Below, piece after piece: positions 10,394 to 22,218 of a DNA stretch of 64,000 nucleotides. Source of the stretch: Vigna angularis (lineage: Eukaryota > Streptophyta > Magnoliopsida > Fabales > Fabaceae). The position numbers and the translations under genes are program-made. Below the pieces are notes generated by a model that ran no database searches, was not told the DNA's origin, and worked only from the letters and a program-made list of their open reading frames with translations. Location: positions 40,583,630 through 40,647,629 of the forward strand of contig NC_068970.1 in assembly GCF_016808095.1 (NCBI RefSeq). Direction: 5' to 3'. How positions within the stretch are numbered: the first letter of the stretch is position 1; the number at the start of each line of letters is the position of its first letter.

Positions 10394-11497
10394 TTAACTA
10401 CCATCTTTCACACTTTCTCCAACAAGACATTTCACAATAGCATCATCACACTCTTTATTATTCATATGATTCTTCTCTCTTCCTTCTTTGCATTCACAAT
10501 AATCACCTTTATCTACCTTCTTCTCAACCTCACACCCTATCTCCATTTTCTCTTGTGGGTCATCTTCTTTCCCTCTCTCCAAAGCTTCCTTGTATGACCC
10601 TTTTACGAGACTCTGCAATGCAATGTCATGAATCCCTTTATATTCACACTCTGATATTATAGGAGGAAAGTTTTCCAAATCCATGTACCCTTCATTGCAA
10701 CTCCTATCAACACCTGTTGTTCTCGTGTTCCACCTTGAGATCATAAGGGTCAGTGCCCGATTCAGAAAGGGGAACTCACGGATTATTGTAGGAAACTTGT
10801 TCATTGCACCTTCAAATTTCTCGGGAAAGGACACTATCATTACCACAATTTCATCAACTTTGTCGAACACACGTGTTGAATGGGGAAACAGTTTCTCTAT
10901 AACTTTTTCAATTGCTAGAATGGCATCATCGATGAAGGAGAGAATTGTAAGCCAATAGATTTGCATGGCGTAGATAAGGGGCACGGCGAATTTGGATAAC
11001 TTCGTTACCCTTTTCAACGTTGAACCTAATGGTCCATTGATATGTTGGGTTTTTCCTATGATAATATCAACAATGACTAAGATGGAAAGTCCACAAGTGT
11101 GTAACGGACGGTGCCTTGAACTATTCATTCTTCCGGTTTCCTTAGCTTCAGGTTTCTGAAAATTGACATGTATAAAAGACAACATAAAAAATTAAATTAT
11201 AGTATTATCATAAGACTTCAAAGTTTTAATTTCTTTACATATCCATGCAGCAGATCTCAATGCAATCAGACATATACGTTATGAATAGAATTGTGAACAA
11301 GAATGACGATTTTGGCATGTTAAAGGACAATTAATGTCAAACTAATAATGGTATTGATGCATGCGGATAATTAAACATCATTAATTTCGTGATAAAAAAG
11401 AAAACTAATTTACATAAATTAAAGAAAATGATGAAAGAAACTTGAGCAGAATTTGCAAACTCACATGACAGAGGAAATCGGGGTGTGGCATATCCAT
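10394..11497 (-). CDS. Uncharacterised two-exon protein, weakly REF/SRPP-like
   Basis: Two minus-strand exons join in phase. Exon 1 (11497-11465) reads MDMPHPDFLCH and ends at a GTGAGT donor. Exon 2 (11155-10394) follows a TTTTCAG acceptor, begins KPEAKETG and ends at a stop, giving 264 residues. The centre has the pattern NGPLGSTLKRV ... FAVPLIYAM ... LSFIDDAILAIEKVIEKLFP, recalling the GPL...VGPVY...FVD spacing of rubber elongation factor/small rubber particle proteins, which coat lipid droplets, but similarity is too weak to assign function. A conserved-looking block FDKVDEIVVMIVSFPEKFE follows. The C-terminal 70 residues are charged and rich in Glu, Lys and Cys. The start was chosen because it gives an in-phase first exon; an alternative start inside the intron-retaining frame would give 263 residues. 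Confidence 0.65.
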
Positions 11498-11797
11498 GTT
11501 AACAAGGATGATAGAATTAAGAGTCCAGGAATCTGCTGGTAACTTTGTCCCTTGAGAGAATTTATAGATCTAGTGGTTGGTATGTGTCGAAAAAATGAAC
11601 TTGTCTTATAGAAAATGTCTCGGGCACCTACAATTAGAGAAAGAAACACCGTTACTTTTAACAGTTTTGTACTTTTGTCTATAACCATTTTAGATAAATT
11701 TAAAAGACGACAAATTAAATAATAGACAATAATAATAATGATAAAATATAACATGTTTATAATGTTTATCTCAAGGGATTGACAGCGGAGCATTAAG

Positions 11798-11799
<2 letters not shown>

Positions 11800-11887
<88 letters not shown>
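11800..11887. repeat. (AT)n microsatellite
   Basis: Uninterrupted AT dinucleotide run of about 88 bp, roughly 300 bp upstream of the start codon of the minus-strand gene at 10394-11497. Confidence 0.98.
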
Positions 11888-11890
<3 letters not shown>

Positions 11891-12806
11891 AATAAACTTG
11901 TATTTGTATAACCTACACATGTGTTTACTAATTTTTAATTACATATATTTTGATTATTGTCCTGATAATTTATACTGTTACATCCTTACAATCAATTAAA
12001 AGTTTACTAACTTGTATAAACTTAAAAAATGGTTTCCCATTGAATGATTGTGTAAAAACATTTACACCTTTAGTTTATCTATTGTAAGTGGTAAAATGCT
12101 ATCAAAAGATTAGTCTATTAAAGAAAAATTGAGCTAGGCTCTGTTGAGAAGAATAATACTAAAAAGACTTCGTGATCAATTACCTTGATTCAAATACCCG
12201 TGAAAAATATACTAAGAAATAAAATAGTCGTGAAATTTTGGTTTTTTGTTTTTACATCTTGGTTAAATTATATTTGTTATGTTCTTTTCTTGATTTTAAT
12301 ATAATAAAGTACAACATATGTTTGGTAGGTTTGTTTGAGTAGTGACAATTTGTGTGTTAATATTAATGATGTATGTTGGTTTGTTTGTAGAAAAGGATCC
12401 AATTGTAGAAAACATTAGTGCTAAGGAAGATTTATAGTGTTTGGGGTATAGATAAAGCTTTAGGATTAGCAAAGGTATAGAGAAGCTTACCTTTTGTGCT
12501 TTATTGTATGGGCATGAGATCTTGATTGGTGTTATAATCTTGATTTTCTTGAGGGGTATGGGGAAGCTTACCTTGTTTGTTGTATAATGTATGTTCTTAA
12601 TTATCTTGAAAGGAAATGCTTGTTTTTATACTTGTGTATGTGTGAGAATATGTTTTGCATGATGATAGGGTTTATATCATGTTTTTGTTGAGCTTTTCCT
12701 ATGAGAAAGTATGTATGACTTTTGTTGTGTTTTTCCAAGATAATATGTATTGATGCCAAAAGGGGGTTAGAGGTATGTTGTTTGGAGGTTTTACCATCCA
12801 AGTATA
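11888..12806. other. Intergenic DNA, possibly retrotransposon-derived
   Basis: AT-rich with no supported gene. Near 12480-12570 the motif GAAGCTTACCTT recurs twice, and GATGCCAAAAGGGGGTTAGAG near 12752 resembles the purine-rich tract next to copia LTRs, but no element could be bounded. Confidence 0.35.
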
Positions 12807-14184
12807 TGTTGTAAATGTGGAAAAAGATAGGCCTTATTTCCCAACCAAGAGGGGAGGTGAATTGGTTTTGTTTAATATACATTTTCTTTTCAAAAACTTT
12901 GGAAAATGTTTAACCCTTTCTTGAAATACAAGCAAATAAAGAATGTAATGAAATGAAAAAGAGATAAAGGATAGAAAGACAAACACCAAGATTTATACTA
13001 GTTCAGCCTCAATGCCTACATCCAATCCTCTTTCAATCAACCTGAGATTGAAAGACACTTCACTATATAGATTGAGTTATACAGCAAGAATTACAGAGAT
13101 ACCCTCTTAATGCAATCTCCTGTCCAATTCCAAATCTAATATAGAAAAACAACACAAAAAGAACAATCATCTTTCTGCATAAACCCTTTGAGACACCCCT
13201 CAAAGTAACCAGAACTCCACGTTCTCTTCCTGGCCACCGACAACAGAGAAACCATAATCCACAGGTTGCAAATCAACACTAATCTGATTCAAAACACCTA
13301 AGAGTGCAGATGGTGATTAACAAATGTAAGCACACAACAATTCCTTCAAGAATCCTTTGAATATTCCAAACAAAATGTTTCTTGATTCTTGGAGAATGAA
13401 CGCTCCTGTAATTTAAGATCTCAACTAACTTTGTCATATATGAAAGATAATATTCAAAAGTTGTTTAATGCAGAGAATTGTGCGTGAATTTATAGTTTTC
13501 TCAAGTTTGACGCATCTTAATCGATTATATTATTAATGTAATCGGTTAAGCAATTAACACTGCTATAACAGAATTACAATAAAACACATTTAACAAATTA
13601 CACATTTAATGTAATCGATTGTCCAATTAATGCAAGTCAAAATAATTAAAAATATGACTGTTATGGTTGTTAAGACTTATCAAGAAAACAAGTTTTCAAA
13701 ATACACAAGATTTAACCGATTAAGAAAATTGTGTAATCGGTTAAGTATAACACTTAAGCAAATTTGAAAACTTTTTCACTTCAAAACTCATTACTACACT
13801 CAGCAAATAAATATAAGCGAAGACACGAGTTTTAATCGATTATACATATAATGTAATCGGTTAAAACTTGCAGTTTGCCACAATTAAGCATATACTGATA
13901 TATGATGAATCTAACTGATTACATAAACACTGTAATCGATTAATTCATACAGATAATGCATTGTGCAAAGAGTTTTATCATTCAAAACCATGAATATGCA
14001 TACCACAGATATAAACTCATGTATAACAATAAGTATGCAAAACAAATAGTTCAAGTACAAACAACCATATAAGCATAGCTTTGCTCAATGTGTGCAAGAA
14101 ACTATTAAAACATTTATGTTGTTGTCATCATCAAAAACACACAAGGGTTTGGGTTTAGCTTTCATATAGCTCCCCCTATCAATA
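12807..14184 (-). mobile_element. Solo LTR (SIRE/Maximus-like copia family), copy 1
   Basis: On the minus strand the unit starts TATTGATAGGGGGAGC, then TGTTTTTGATGATGAC, and ends ACAACA. The flanks GTATA (12802-12806) and GTAAA (14185-14189) form a target duplication with one mismatch. It shares this plan with the clean solo LTR at 49384-50652, including a block near CCAATTCACC(T/C)CCC. It contains at least four imperfect palindromes of the form TAATCGATTA...TGTAATCGGTTA (about 13519, 13713, 13831 and 13913). The ORF calls inside are not genes. Confidence 0.7.
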
Positions 14185-14639
14185 GTAAAGAATGATATGA
14201 TGATCATATGCAGTGTGTTGGGTTTGTCTAGGTTGAAATTTGCATGATGATGGGTTTTGGATGATTTTACAGATGTTCTAGATACATGATAAATGCGAGA
14301 GATGATAGGAGACATACTTGAGATTTTCTTTTAAAGTTATTTTGATTTTGGATTTCTGAGACTATGTAATTTAAGTTACTTTATTTTCTTCGTTATTTTC
14401 ATTATTTTTTAATAATGTAATTGGACAAGACTTTTGGAACCATTACGTTTTGAATTAATCATGCACATTGAATAAAAAGTTTCTTTAAACACATTTTCGC
14501 ACTATAATAAGTTTTAACGTATACAGTTTCTGTAATAACTCGTGACACCCTAAAATTGGGGGGTTACACTATCTCCTAGAAAATGATAGGGATGGAGATG
14601 AGAGTAATGTTATTACTTCTTTTTCTTCCACATTGAGAT

Positions 14640-15670
14640 GTTTGAGCTATTGATATGTTCTATAGGGCAATTTGGGCTCTCCATTAATTTCTCTAAGCTC
14701 CAACCAAGCTCTTTACACGTTCTTCCGAGCTCTCCACTAAGCTTTCCAGCAAACTCTCCTTCGCACTCTCTACCGATCTCTCCACCGAGCTCTCTACACA
14801 ATCTTTCGAGCTCTCCTCTGAGTTCTCCAAAAAACTCTCCATCAAGCTTCCAAGGCACCTCCACGGGTTATCTGAGTTTTCCATAACTTCTTTCGATCTT
14901 TCATTGAACCTCTCTAAACTACATAGTTGTATGGCCTACCTATCCATGATACTCGGCTTCCTTGCCAAGTTCCCCTTGCTACTCAACTATTTTTCAGAGT
15001 TCATCACACTACTCGGTTATTTTGCCGACTTCACCGCCCTACTCGACAATCTTGTCGAGTTGCTCTTCGAACTTTTCATATACTTCTTTGAGCTCTCCAA
15101 TCACAATGCCAACCTATTCAAATGAACCACTGATCTATTAGGGAGTCTTGTTGTCCTATCCATTCTACTCGGTTGTCTTGTCGAGTTCATAACACCGCTC
15201 GGCTGTTTGGTTGAGTTCTCTTTGTTGCTCGACAACCTTGTCGATTTCTTCTTTCCATTCTACAAACTTATCAAGCTCTCCTTTCCACTCGACATTCTTG
15301 CCTAACTCTCTTCTTGTTGTTCAAAACACTTTCCAAATTCTCTATTCTCTTCTGCTCGACTTTTGAGCTACGTGCCATCAACAACAATTTCGACTTTTGA
15401 GCTACGTTCCAAACACTCTTTTGAAAATTTTCTAGCCTTTTCACAATAGTAACATTTGACCCATCTACAATCATTTGCATGGTAGTCGTGATTTTTAAAG
15501 CACTCAAGTCCTGAGCTACTTAACTGACCTCCCTGGTCTTTACCTTGTCCTCGGTCATGCTAGTTTTGGAGACCGATTTATTCTTTACTATCTTCATGGT
15601 CACCTCGACCATGACCTTCTCGGCCTCTTCCACTAAGACCTCAACCGTGAGTTCAACAAGCACAACAATA
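14640..15670 (-). pseudogene. Degenerate 12-bp repeat block, copy 2, with coding-like tail
   Basis: The 3' half (14640-14890) is an array of 12-mers such as GAGCTCTCCACT, GATCTCTCCACC and GAGCTCTCTACA, reading on the minus strand as ESLVESSEERVKSLV-type peptide. The rest continues as a minus-strand coding-like sequence with few stops: a 78-residue open part (15271-15507) contains LSALKITTTMQMIVDGSNVT, and beyond it EEAEKVMVEVTMKIVKNKS. The composition suggests a long coiled coil. I do not recognise the family. Its partner is at 7640-8420. Confidence 0.5.
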
Positions 15671-15952
15671 ATTCAATTGAGACCCCTTTAATAGCATGTA
15701 TCCCAGCCATCTAACAAACCACATTCATGAACAAACAAAATGGTAAAAGTAGTACATAACATATTTGGTATAACTTCAATCAATCTATAACCCCTTTGAG
15801 AATTAAAAACCAAATAAGGTGGTTATGTACAAATGATACAGGCCACTCAAACATTTGATTGAGTACATAGGTTTACATCCAAGATGTCGAGAGTTTGGTC
15901 TCTCCCTTCCCATAATATACTTTTCTCCCCCAAAAATATAAAAACATTCCTC

Positions 15953-17336
15953 TGTTAAGACTTTGGCACGTGTATCGAATCGTATCAATTAATAAACATG
16001 GTAAGACAAAGTATCGTTTCCCAAGAGACTCACGGCCTAAACAGTTATGTGATATCTTGATTAAATAAGACTTGAGAACAAAATGTTTTGGTTTAAAATG
16101 CAAATACAAAAAAGTAAATATGCATGCAACTTGATCAATTGGACAGAAGTGCACAGATGAACGGATGAATTTGACATTATGGGATGAATATGTTGTTGGG
16201 GTTAGATTTCACCTAGTTTGCTCTCATGTATATAGGAGTTCTAATTCTTCATTAATGTCAATGTCACTATCTAAAGTACTTAAAACCCGATTCCTCAGCG
16301 AAGAAAGCCTATCCTTAATTACTAGGTCACAATTCCTCGCATCCCTAACAATTAATTCTGCATTACGATTAATAGCTTAAGACAACCAGAACTCATACCC
16401 CCATTCCTGAGCAATACTGCTTTTGGGAATAATTCTCCAGAACCTAAATTGTAAGATACCTTCCGGTACTCATGCAAATCATAAATCATGCTAATGAATG
16501 AGTTAAACAAAGCAAGCATTGAGTGAAGAAGAATTACTCTAACAAGAAATGAAAGAAGCATATATAATTAAGAATCAATTCAATACATGAGAGTTTACAA
16601 AGGTTTACATCATTCCCCAACAACAAATTGAATTTAGTTCACCATTGACATGGTGAAACTAGATGAATAATGGAAAAAGAATGAAAGATAAAACCCTAGA
16701 AGTTGAAGATAAGAGCTTCCGCATCCAAATCCGCCTTCGAGGGGTCAAAACGTGTGTTTCTGCGCCTCTTCTGTCAAAAGATACAATCCCTAAGACGTCA
16801 AAGTCTTTAAATTGAACATAAAATTAACAGAAAACGAGTCCAAGCCCACGAAACTGGCGCTCAATGCCCCACTTAGGGCGCCCGGGCGGCATGCCGAATC
16901 ATATGACGCTCAAGGTCAGCTTAGAAGGCAAGCAGGCGTGTTGCAACTCAATGAAATGGCGCTCAACGCCCCAAAAAGGGCGCCCGGGCGCGAGCTAGGG
17001 ACTTCCTATGCTGAGGGCTTTAGAAAAAGGGCAGCCAAGCATGAGACAGTGTACTTCGGCGCTGAGGGCCCCTAAAATTGCGCTCAGCGTTGCTGCGATC
17101 CTCCTTTCTTATGCTTTTCCAACTCTTCCTGAGTTCCAACTCCTTACTACTTCAACTCTTCTTCCAAATCATCTCAATTCCTATTGAAAATAAGGAAATC
17201 TAGCATGAAATCATTAAATTCACCTTCAACTCTTTTATTCACACAAAACTATGATTTCAAGCTAGTTTCTAAGTCAAAAAGGGTGTTTTTAGTATCAAAA
17301 TTAAGTATCAAATAACGGTAAATTCAACCGTTATCA
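15953..17336 (-). repeat. 3' LTR of the Athila-like element
   Basis: 1384 bp, TGTTAAGAC...CCGTTATCA on the plus strand. It is the same family and the same length as the solo LTR at 22620-24003. A GC-rich block near 16850-17090 repeats GGCGCTCAACGCCCC and GGGCGCCCGGGCG. Confidence 0.92.
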
Positions 17337-18690
17337 CAACCCCAAACTTAGAACTTTGCTTGTCCTCAAGTAAACAAAATGTAACTTAGCTTTCAAACAA
17401 TCAATACAATGGTTTCAACACATTTCAAAACCTTTTCTTTCAAGACAAGTAATTGCTCATATCAGCTTATTATAAAGAATATCAGTCAAGATGAATAAAT
17501 GCCTTGATTCAATCAACTCATTGTGGTGCTCACCTAGTCACAAAATATTCAACAGATGTTATCCTCATGAATGATCAATCAACCAAGCAAAGATGTAATC
17601 ATGCATACATGGAACTACTCCTCACCAAGGAAAAGTGTTTCTCTCAAACACACAGGTGTATATAGAGGTGACTCATTCACTCTACTATCACAATGTCACA
17701 TAAAACAACTTTGCCTTTCATTTAACCACAATCAATAAAACTCACAAGCAATTTGTCATCACAAGGACTTTTCTATGGCTTGTAATGTGGTTGGGCTAAG
17801 AAGAACATTGGTTTTTCCATATCATAAAATCCTTGAGTTAAGAGAGTCATTCATAATTTCATCATTTAAACACAATCTCTCTTTTTCAAGAAACCATTCT
17901 CACTTATTCCCAATTTTCCCTTGCATTGAGCTTTTTTTTTTCTTTTTCTTTTGCTTTTCATTTGCTCAATACTTAGCTCAATGCTTATTCTTTTTATTTT
18001 CCCTTTTTAGATTTCCCAACAACCCCAAACTTGAACCTTTATCAATACCACACAAATATTCTCAACTTAACTCAAGGTAAAGATTTTCATAAAGGGTTTT
18101 CATATCATGTTTAAGGCTAAAGGTTCAAAGGATAGAACACATTGTGCTCTCTTTGATTGGGCTAAAATCATGCATTGGCTAAAAAGGGATAACAACAAAT
18201 GACCTTGATCATATGACACAAGCAAGCAAGTGATTCAATCATAGAAACCTGGGCAAAATCATTCATGTTTTCAAAGTAATAGCAATCATTCACAAAAACT
18301 CTAGAGTTCAATCCTCACACGGGCTAATTTAAGGTCCAACATTTAGATAAGCATCCTGCTCAATATCACAATCACAAGTTTACCTCATGCATTTGTTTCA
18401 CAATATTGTGAGCAACCACCTGTATATCAACATTATGCATCATCTCAACATCAATCAATATAATAAGCATCATAAAGCAATACTCACAACATATCATCAT
18501 CAAACCATTGCATCACAGATAAGTTTTAAGCCAAGTACATCATAACCTATTCTAAATAACATAAAGACGAACATAAATTAAAAAGATAAGTTTAGAAAGT
18601 TGGGTTGCCTCCCAGTAAGCGCTTCTTTAACGTCACTAGTTTGACCCAATAAAGCTCAAGTTTGATTTTCAATGTATATTTGCTTCTTCC
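17337..18690 (-). other. Non-coding 3' interior of the Athila-like element
   Basis: Lies between the pol remnant and the 3' LTR. It includes the typical sequence GTTGCCTCCCAGTAAGCGC (about 18603), which on the minus strand follows the end of pol in Athila-type elements. The plus-strand ORF at 17775-18080 is T-rich antisense sequence and not a gene. Confidence 0.6.
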
Positions 18691-18700
18691 TTTCATGACA

Positions 18701-18976
18701 TCAACATAATCTCAGCATCTTTCTTGTCACCAACTTGACTCTCCTAGAGTAAGGAGCCTCAATCTCAAGAACTCCATTTGCCTTTATATCCTTGATAACC
18801 CATAACTTGTTCTTGAATTCCATTAGTTTGCCAAGGTACGGTTCATTATTTTCCATCATAGAGTCATGGTGAACGAGTTTTTCTTCCTTATCTCCATCAT
18901 CTTCCTTCAGCCTTGGAAAGCAACAACTATGATTCCTCTTGACCGTCTTGGCAACTTTATCAGGTAGACTAGTCAC
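18701..18976 (-). pseudogene. Remnant of the pol 3' end of the Athila-like element
   Basis: The minus strand encodes PYLGKLMEFKNKLWVIKDI followed by EIEAPYSRRVKLVTRKML and a stop. Position (between protease and the 3' non-coding interior) and the basic composition suggest the C-terminal tail of pol, but the domain cannot be named with certainty. Confidence 0.4.
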
Positions 18977-19068
18977 TGATAGAACTTCGTCTTTAGCTTT
19001 AGGACTATAGTCTTTGTTACTTGTATTGGTTGCCCAACTTCAAAGACATTGAAAGTCACCTCTTCCTC

Positions 19069-19338
19069 TTAGTCTTTCAACGTTATAACTCCATCATCCA
19101 CATGAATGACAACCTTAGATGTCCTCATGAATCTTCTTCCAAGGATGAGCGGTATCTCTACATTTTCCTCCATCTCCATCACTACAAAGTCCACTAGAAA
19201 TTTGAGTTTATCAATTTTCACCACCACGTCTTCTACCACACCATAAGGATGCTTAATGGACCTGTCTACCATTTGCAAGATTGCTTTTATAGGTTTGACC
19301 TCCAGACCACCAATCTTCTTAAGCATAAATAAGGGCAT
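19069..19338 (-). pseudogene. Athila-like gypsy protease domain
   Basis: The minus strand encodes MPLFMLKKIGGLEVKP, VDRSIKHPYGVVEDV and EIPLILGRRFM, a series diagnostic of the retropepsin of Athila/Tat gypsy elements. The upstream segment that should carry the catalytic D-S/T-G is out of frame or lost, so the enzyme is not functional as it stands. Confidence 0.85.
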
Positions 19339-19398
19339 TAGATTGATACTAGCTCCTAAGTCAACTAGAGTCTTCCTGATATCATGATTCCCAATGGT

Positions 19399-20588
19399 TC
19401 AAGGGATGGTGAAACTCCCCGGATCTTTGAATTTAGGAGGTAGCGTCTTCTGCAATATGGCACTGCAATTACCTTGCACTTCAATTTTTTCCTCATCTAG
19501 ATATTTCTTCTTTTTTAGGAATTGCTTCATGTGCTTCGCATAAGCAGGGATTTGCTGCAATGCTTCGATCAAGGGCATAGTAATCTCCAATTGCTTGAAG
19601 ATCTCCATGAAACGCCCATATTGCTTCTCTTTTTCAGCCTTTGAAAAGCTTTTCAGATAAGGAAGGGGCTTCTCAACTATTTTTTTTCTCTCTCTTCTCT
19701 CTCCTTTTCTTTTCTCTTCTTTTCTTTTCTCTCTTCCTCTTCTTCTTTCTTTTTCTCTCCTTCATCTTTCTCCTTTTCTTTTCTCTCAACCTCACCTCTT
19801 CTCTCTTCATTCTCTTCTTTTTTTACTCAACTCAACTTTCTCCTTTCTCTCATCTTTTCTATCATCTAAAATCTTGCCACTTCTAGTCATAATGGCATTG
19901 CACTCCTCCTTAGGGTTAACTTCAGTATTAGCCCCAAAACTCCGGTCAGGCATCTCCTCCAACTTCTTAGCCAATTGGCCAACCTGTATCTCCAAATTTC
20001 TAATGGCAGCTTTAGTGCTTTTATGGTTGGAGATAGTCACTTACATAAACTGTTGAAGGGTTTCTTCAATCTCTGAAGTTCTGTCAGATAACGCAGATAT
20101 CTGTTGCCATTGTGATTATTGCTGCGGTGGTCTATTGAATTGTCCTGCTTGCCCAGATTGCCCAAATTGACCTTGGTCCATACTTGATTGCCTATATAGT
20201 TGACTTCTTCTTGGGCCTCTACTGGCAAAGCACATTGACTATTGATATGATCACCACCACATAATTCACAGAGTTTCTATTGAACTTGTGAAACGTTCTA
20301 CAACTCCTTTGGCAATTAAGAGAGTTTCTTCGTCAAATTCTTCAATTGTTGAGTGATAATCTTATTCTGTGCAAGTAGAACATCATGAGATTGTAATTGT
20401 AGGACTCTCTTCTGCTGAGGTGGAGCTCCTCTTTCACTATGCATCTCATTGTCATTGGTAGCCATGTTGTCAATCAATTCACAGGCTTCCTCTAGAGTCT
20501 TGCACTTGATATTACCTTCAGCTGAGGCATCTAACATCAATTTGGTTTGTAAGCCAAAACCTCTAAGGGTCCGCCTCCGAGGGGTCAA
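19399..20588 (-). pseudogene. Athila-like gypsy gag (C-terminal two thirds, broken)
   Basis: Four minus-strand frames in order cover gag. 20588-20316 carries LMLDASAEGNIKCKTLEEA and ELIDNMATND. 20228-20037 and 20040-19807 carry RNLEIQVGQLAKKLEEMP and ECNAIMTRSGK. 19608-19399 carries MPLIEALQQIPAYAKHMKQF and LPPKFKDPGSFTIP. A KE-rich low-complexity stretch (19680-19850, T/C-rich on the plus strand) separates the last two. The N-terminal capsid half is missing, cut at the junction with the partial LTR at about 20570. Frames change at least three times. Confidence 0.88.
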
Positions 20589-21176
20589 ACAGTGTTTTTT
20601 GCGCCTCTTCTGTTAAAAGATACAATCCCTTGGACGTCCAAGTCCTTAAATAGAACATAACAATAACAGAAAACGTGTCCTAGCCCACGAAACTAGAGCT
20701 CAGCGCCCCACTTAGGGCACCCGGGCGGCGTGTCGAATCATATGACGCTCAAGGTCAACTCAGAAGGCAAGCAGGCATGTTGCGACTCGAGGAAGTGGCG
20801 CTCAATGCCCCCAAAAAGGGCGCCCAGGCGCAAGCTAGGGACTTTCTGCGCTGAGGGCTTCAGAAAATGGGCAGCCAAGCGTGAGACAGTGTACTCTGAC
20901 GCTAAGGGCCCCTAAAATGACGCTCAGTATTGCTGCGATCCTCCTTTCTTATGCTTTTCCAGCTCTTCTTGAGTTCCAACTCCTTACTACTTCAACTCTT
21001 CTTCCAAATCATCCCAATTCCTGTTGAAAACAAGGACATCTAGCATAAAATCATTAAATTCACCTTCAACTCTCTTATTCACACAAAAATATGATTTCAA
21101 GCTAGTTTTTAAGTCAAAAAGGGTGTTTTAAGTATCAACATTAAGTATCAAATAACGGTAAATTCAACCGTTATCA
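20570..21176 (-). repeat. Partial 5' LTR of the Athila-like element
   Basis: Matches the portion of the 15953-17336 LTR starting at the GCCTTCGAGGGGTCAAA segment and running to ...ACCGTTATCA. The junction with gag lies at TCCGCCTCCGAGGGG. Confidence 0.88.
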
Positions 21177-21690
21177 CCCTCATCCTCCTCTTCTTCTATT
21201 TTTAATTCTGCTAATAAATGCTTAGAGGCTTTTAAGATTTTTACTAACTACTGAAACAATTCAGTCCTACTAAAAGCCTAAGCTCACTAAGGAAGCAACG
21301 AAAGGTAACAAAATCATAAAAATTAACTTAGCCAAAACCCTAAGTTGCTCACCATATAAGATTCGCGTAGTGTGGTGTGGTGAGAATAAAGATGAAGACA
21401 TCGGTATGGTGTGTTGAAGACGAAGACAACAATGTGGTGTGCTGAGGAGGAAGACGGTGGTCTGATGTGTTGAGGAGGAAGCCGATGGTGAGAAAGAAGA
21501 TGAGGAGGACTGTCCGTATGGAGTTTCAAGTGTGAGGAGTAGCTGGTAGTGATTAGATAAAACAAGATGAAGACGAATTGAAGGTAGACGAAGGTGGCGG
21601 TGGTGTTAGGAGAGTTTTTGTCCGTGCCTATGGGGTTGTTATCTTCAGGAGTGAGGGAGTGTCGTATGGGAGGAAGCTTTTCTTCATGGA
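21177..21690. other. Intergenic DNA
   Basis: No gene supported. Around 21360-21500 the purine-rich motif GTGTTGAGGAGGAAGAC recurs loosely. The minus-strand ORF at 21323-21565 is antisense to this repeat. Confidence 0.4.
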
Positions 21691-21696
21691 AAAAGT

Positions 21697-21830
21697 TTTT
21701 TTAACAACATTTTGACAACGTATACGTGGTGACTTGTGATTGGTCCGTTTCAAATATGTTTTTGAAAATAAATTCAAACAAACCAATAAAATGATGACAA
21801 GTGTCCTGTTGTCAAAAAGTTGTTAAAATA
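21697..21830. mobile_element. Small MITE
   Basis: Terminal inverted repeats of about 22 bp, TTTTTTAACAACATTTTGAC on the left (21697-21719) and its inverted near-match GTTGTCAAAAAGTTGTTAAA on the right (21808-21830), enclose about 90 bp. The element has no coding capacity. A target duplication is not clear, so the superfamily is left open. Confidence 0.7.
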
Positions 21831-21904
21831 TCAGGATCTTTTTTCATTGTGAAAGGGAAGCTTTTTTTCATTCACTCTCGAGGGAACGAACGAAAAATTT
21901 AGCG

Positions 21905-22218
21905 CAACATTTTTTTTATTTTTTCTCAGTTTAGTTTATGCTTTATATTTTTAAGACATATTTTTAATTTTTAGGTTTTTTTAAATTTAATTTAGGTCAC
22001 ATTTTGATGTCTTAGGCTACATTTTTTTATTTTAAGCCAATATTTTTAAAGGTCACATTTAAATAAATGTGGTATAAAATATTTATGGTTTTAAAATTGT
22101 GGCATTTGACAATCCTTAAATCACATTTATAAAACTGTGGTCTTTTCTATGCATAGTCTACAGTTTTTAACATGTAGGTAGGTTTAGTATAGTCTAAAGT
22201 AAAAAATGTTGTAGTGAT
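21905..22218. mobile_element. Probable CACTA-like remnant
   Basis: The right end reads AAAAAATGTTGTAGTG (22203-22218), whose reverse complement CACTACAACATTTTTT is a CACTA-type terminus. The left end GCGCAACATTTTTTTTATTT (from 21904) is a diverged match to it. The interior repeats CACATTT motifs. A target duplication could not be confirmed. Confidence 0.4.

Larger units (their letters stand above)
15953..21176 (-). mobile_element. Deleted Athila-like Ty3-gypsy retrotransposon
   Basis: A complete LTR (15953-17336) and a partial LTR (about 20570-21176) bound an interior with minus-strand gag and protease. The outer flanks TCCTC (15948-15952) and CCCTC (21177-21181) form a target duplication with one mismatch. 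Next to the complete LTR the minus strand reads AAGTTTGGGGTTG directly before TGATAACGG, the polypurine-tract/LTR junction typical of this group. The 5' LTR has lost its inner half together with the primer-binding site and the start of gag. Reverse transcriptase, RNase H and most of integrase are absent. The element is therefore defective. Confidence 0.88.

Noticed and set aside
13500..13950. Regularly spaced palindromes as a CRISPR-like array
   Set aside because: Spacing and sequence are irregular, the context is a plant LTR, and no associated genes exist.
17775..18080. 101-residue plus-strand ORF
   Set aside because: It is antisense to the non-coding interior of the Athila-like element and consists of a T-rich low-complexity run.
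19641..19886. 81-residue plus-strand ORF rich in Phe and Leu as a membrane protein
   Set aside because: It is the antisense of the KE-rich low-complexity part of gypsy gag; the same happens at 50940-51164.
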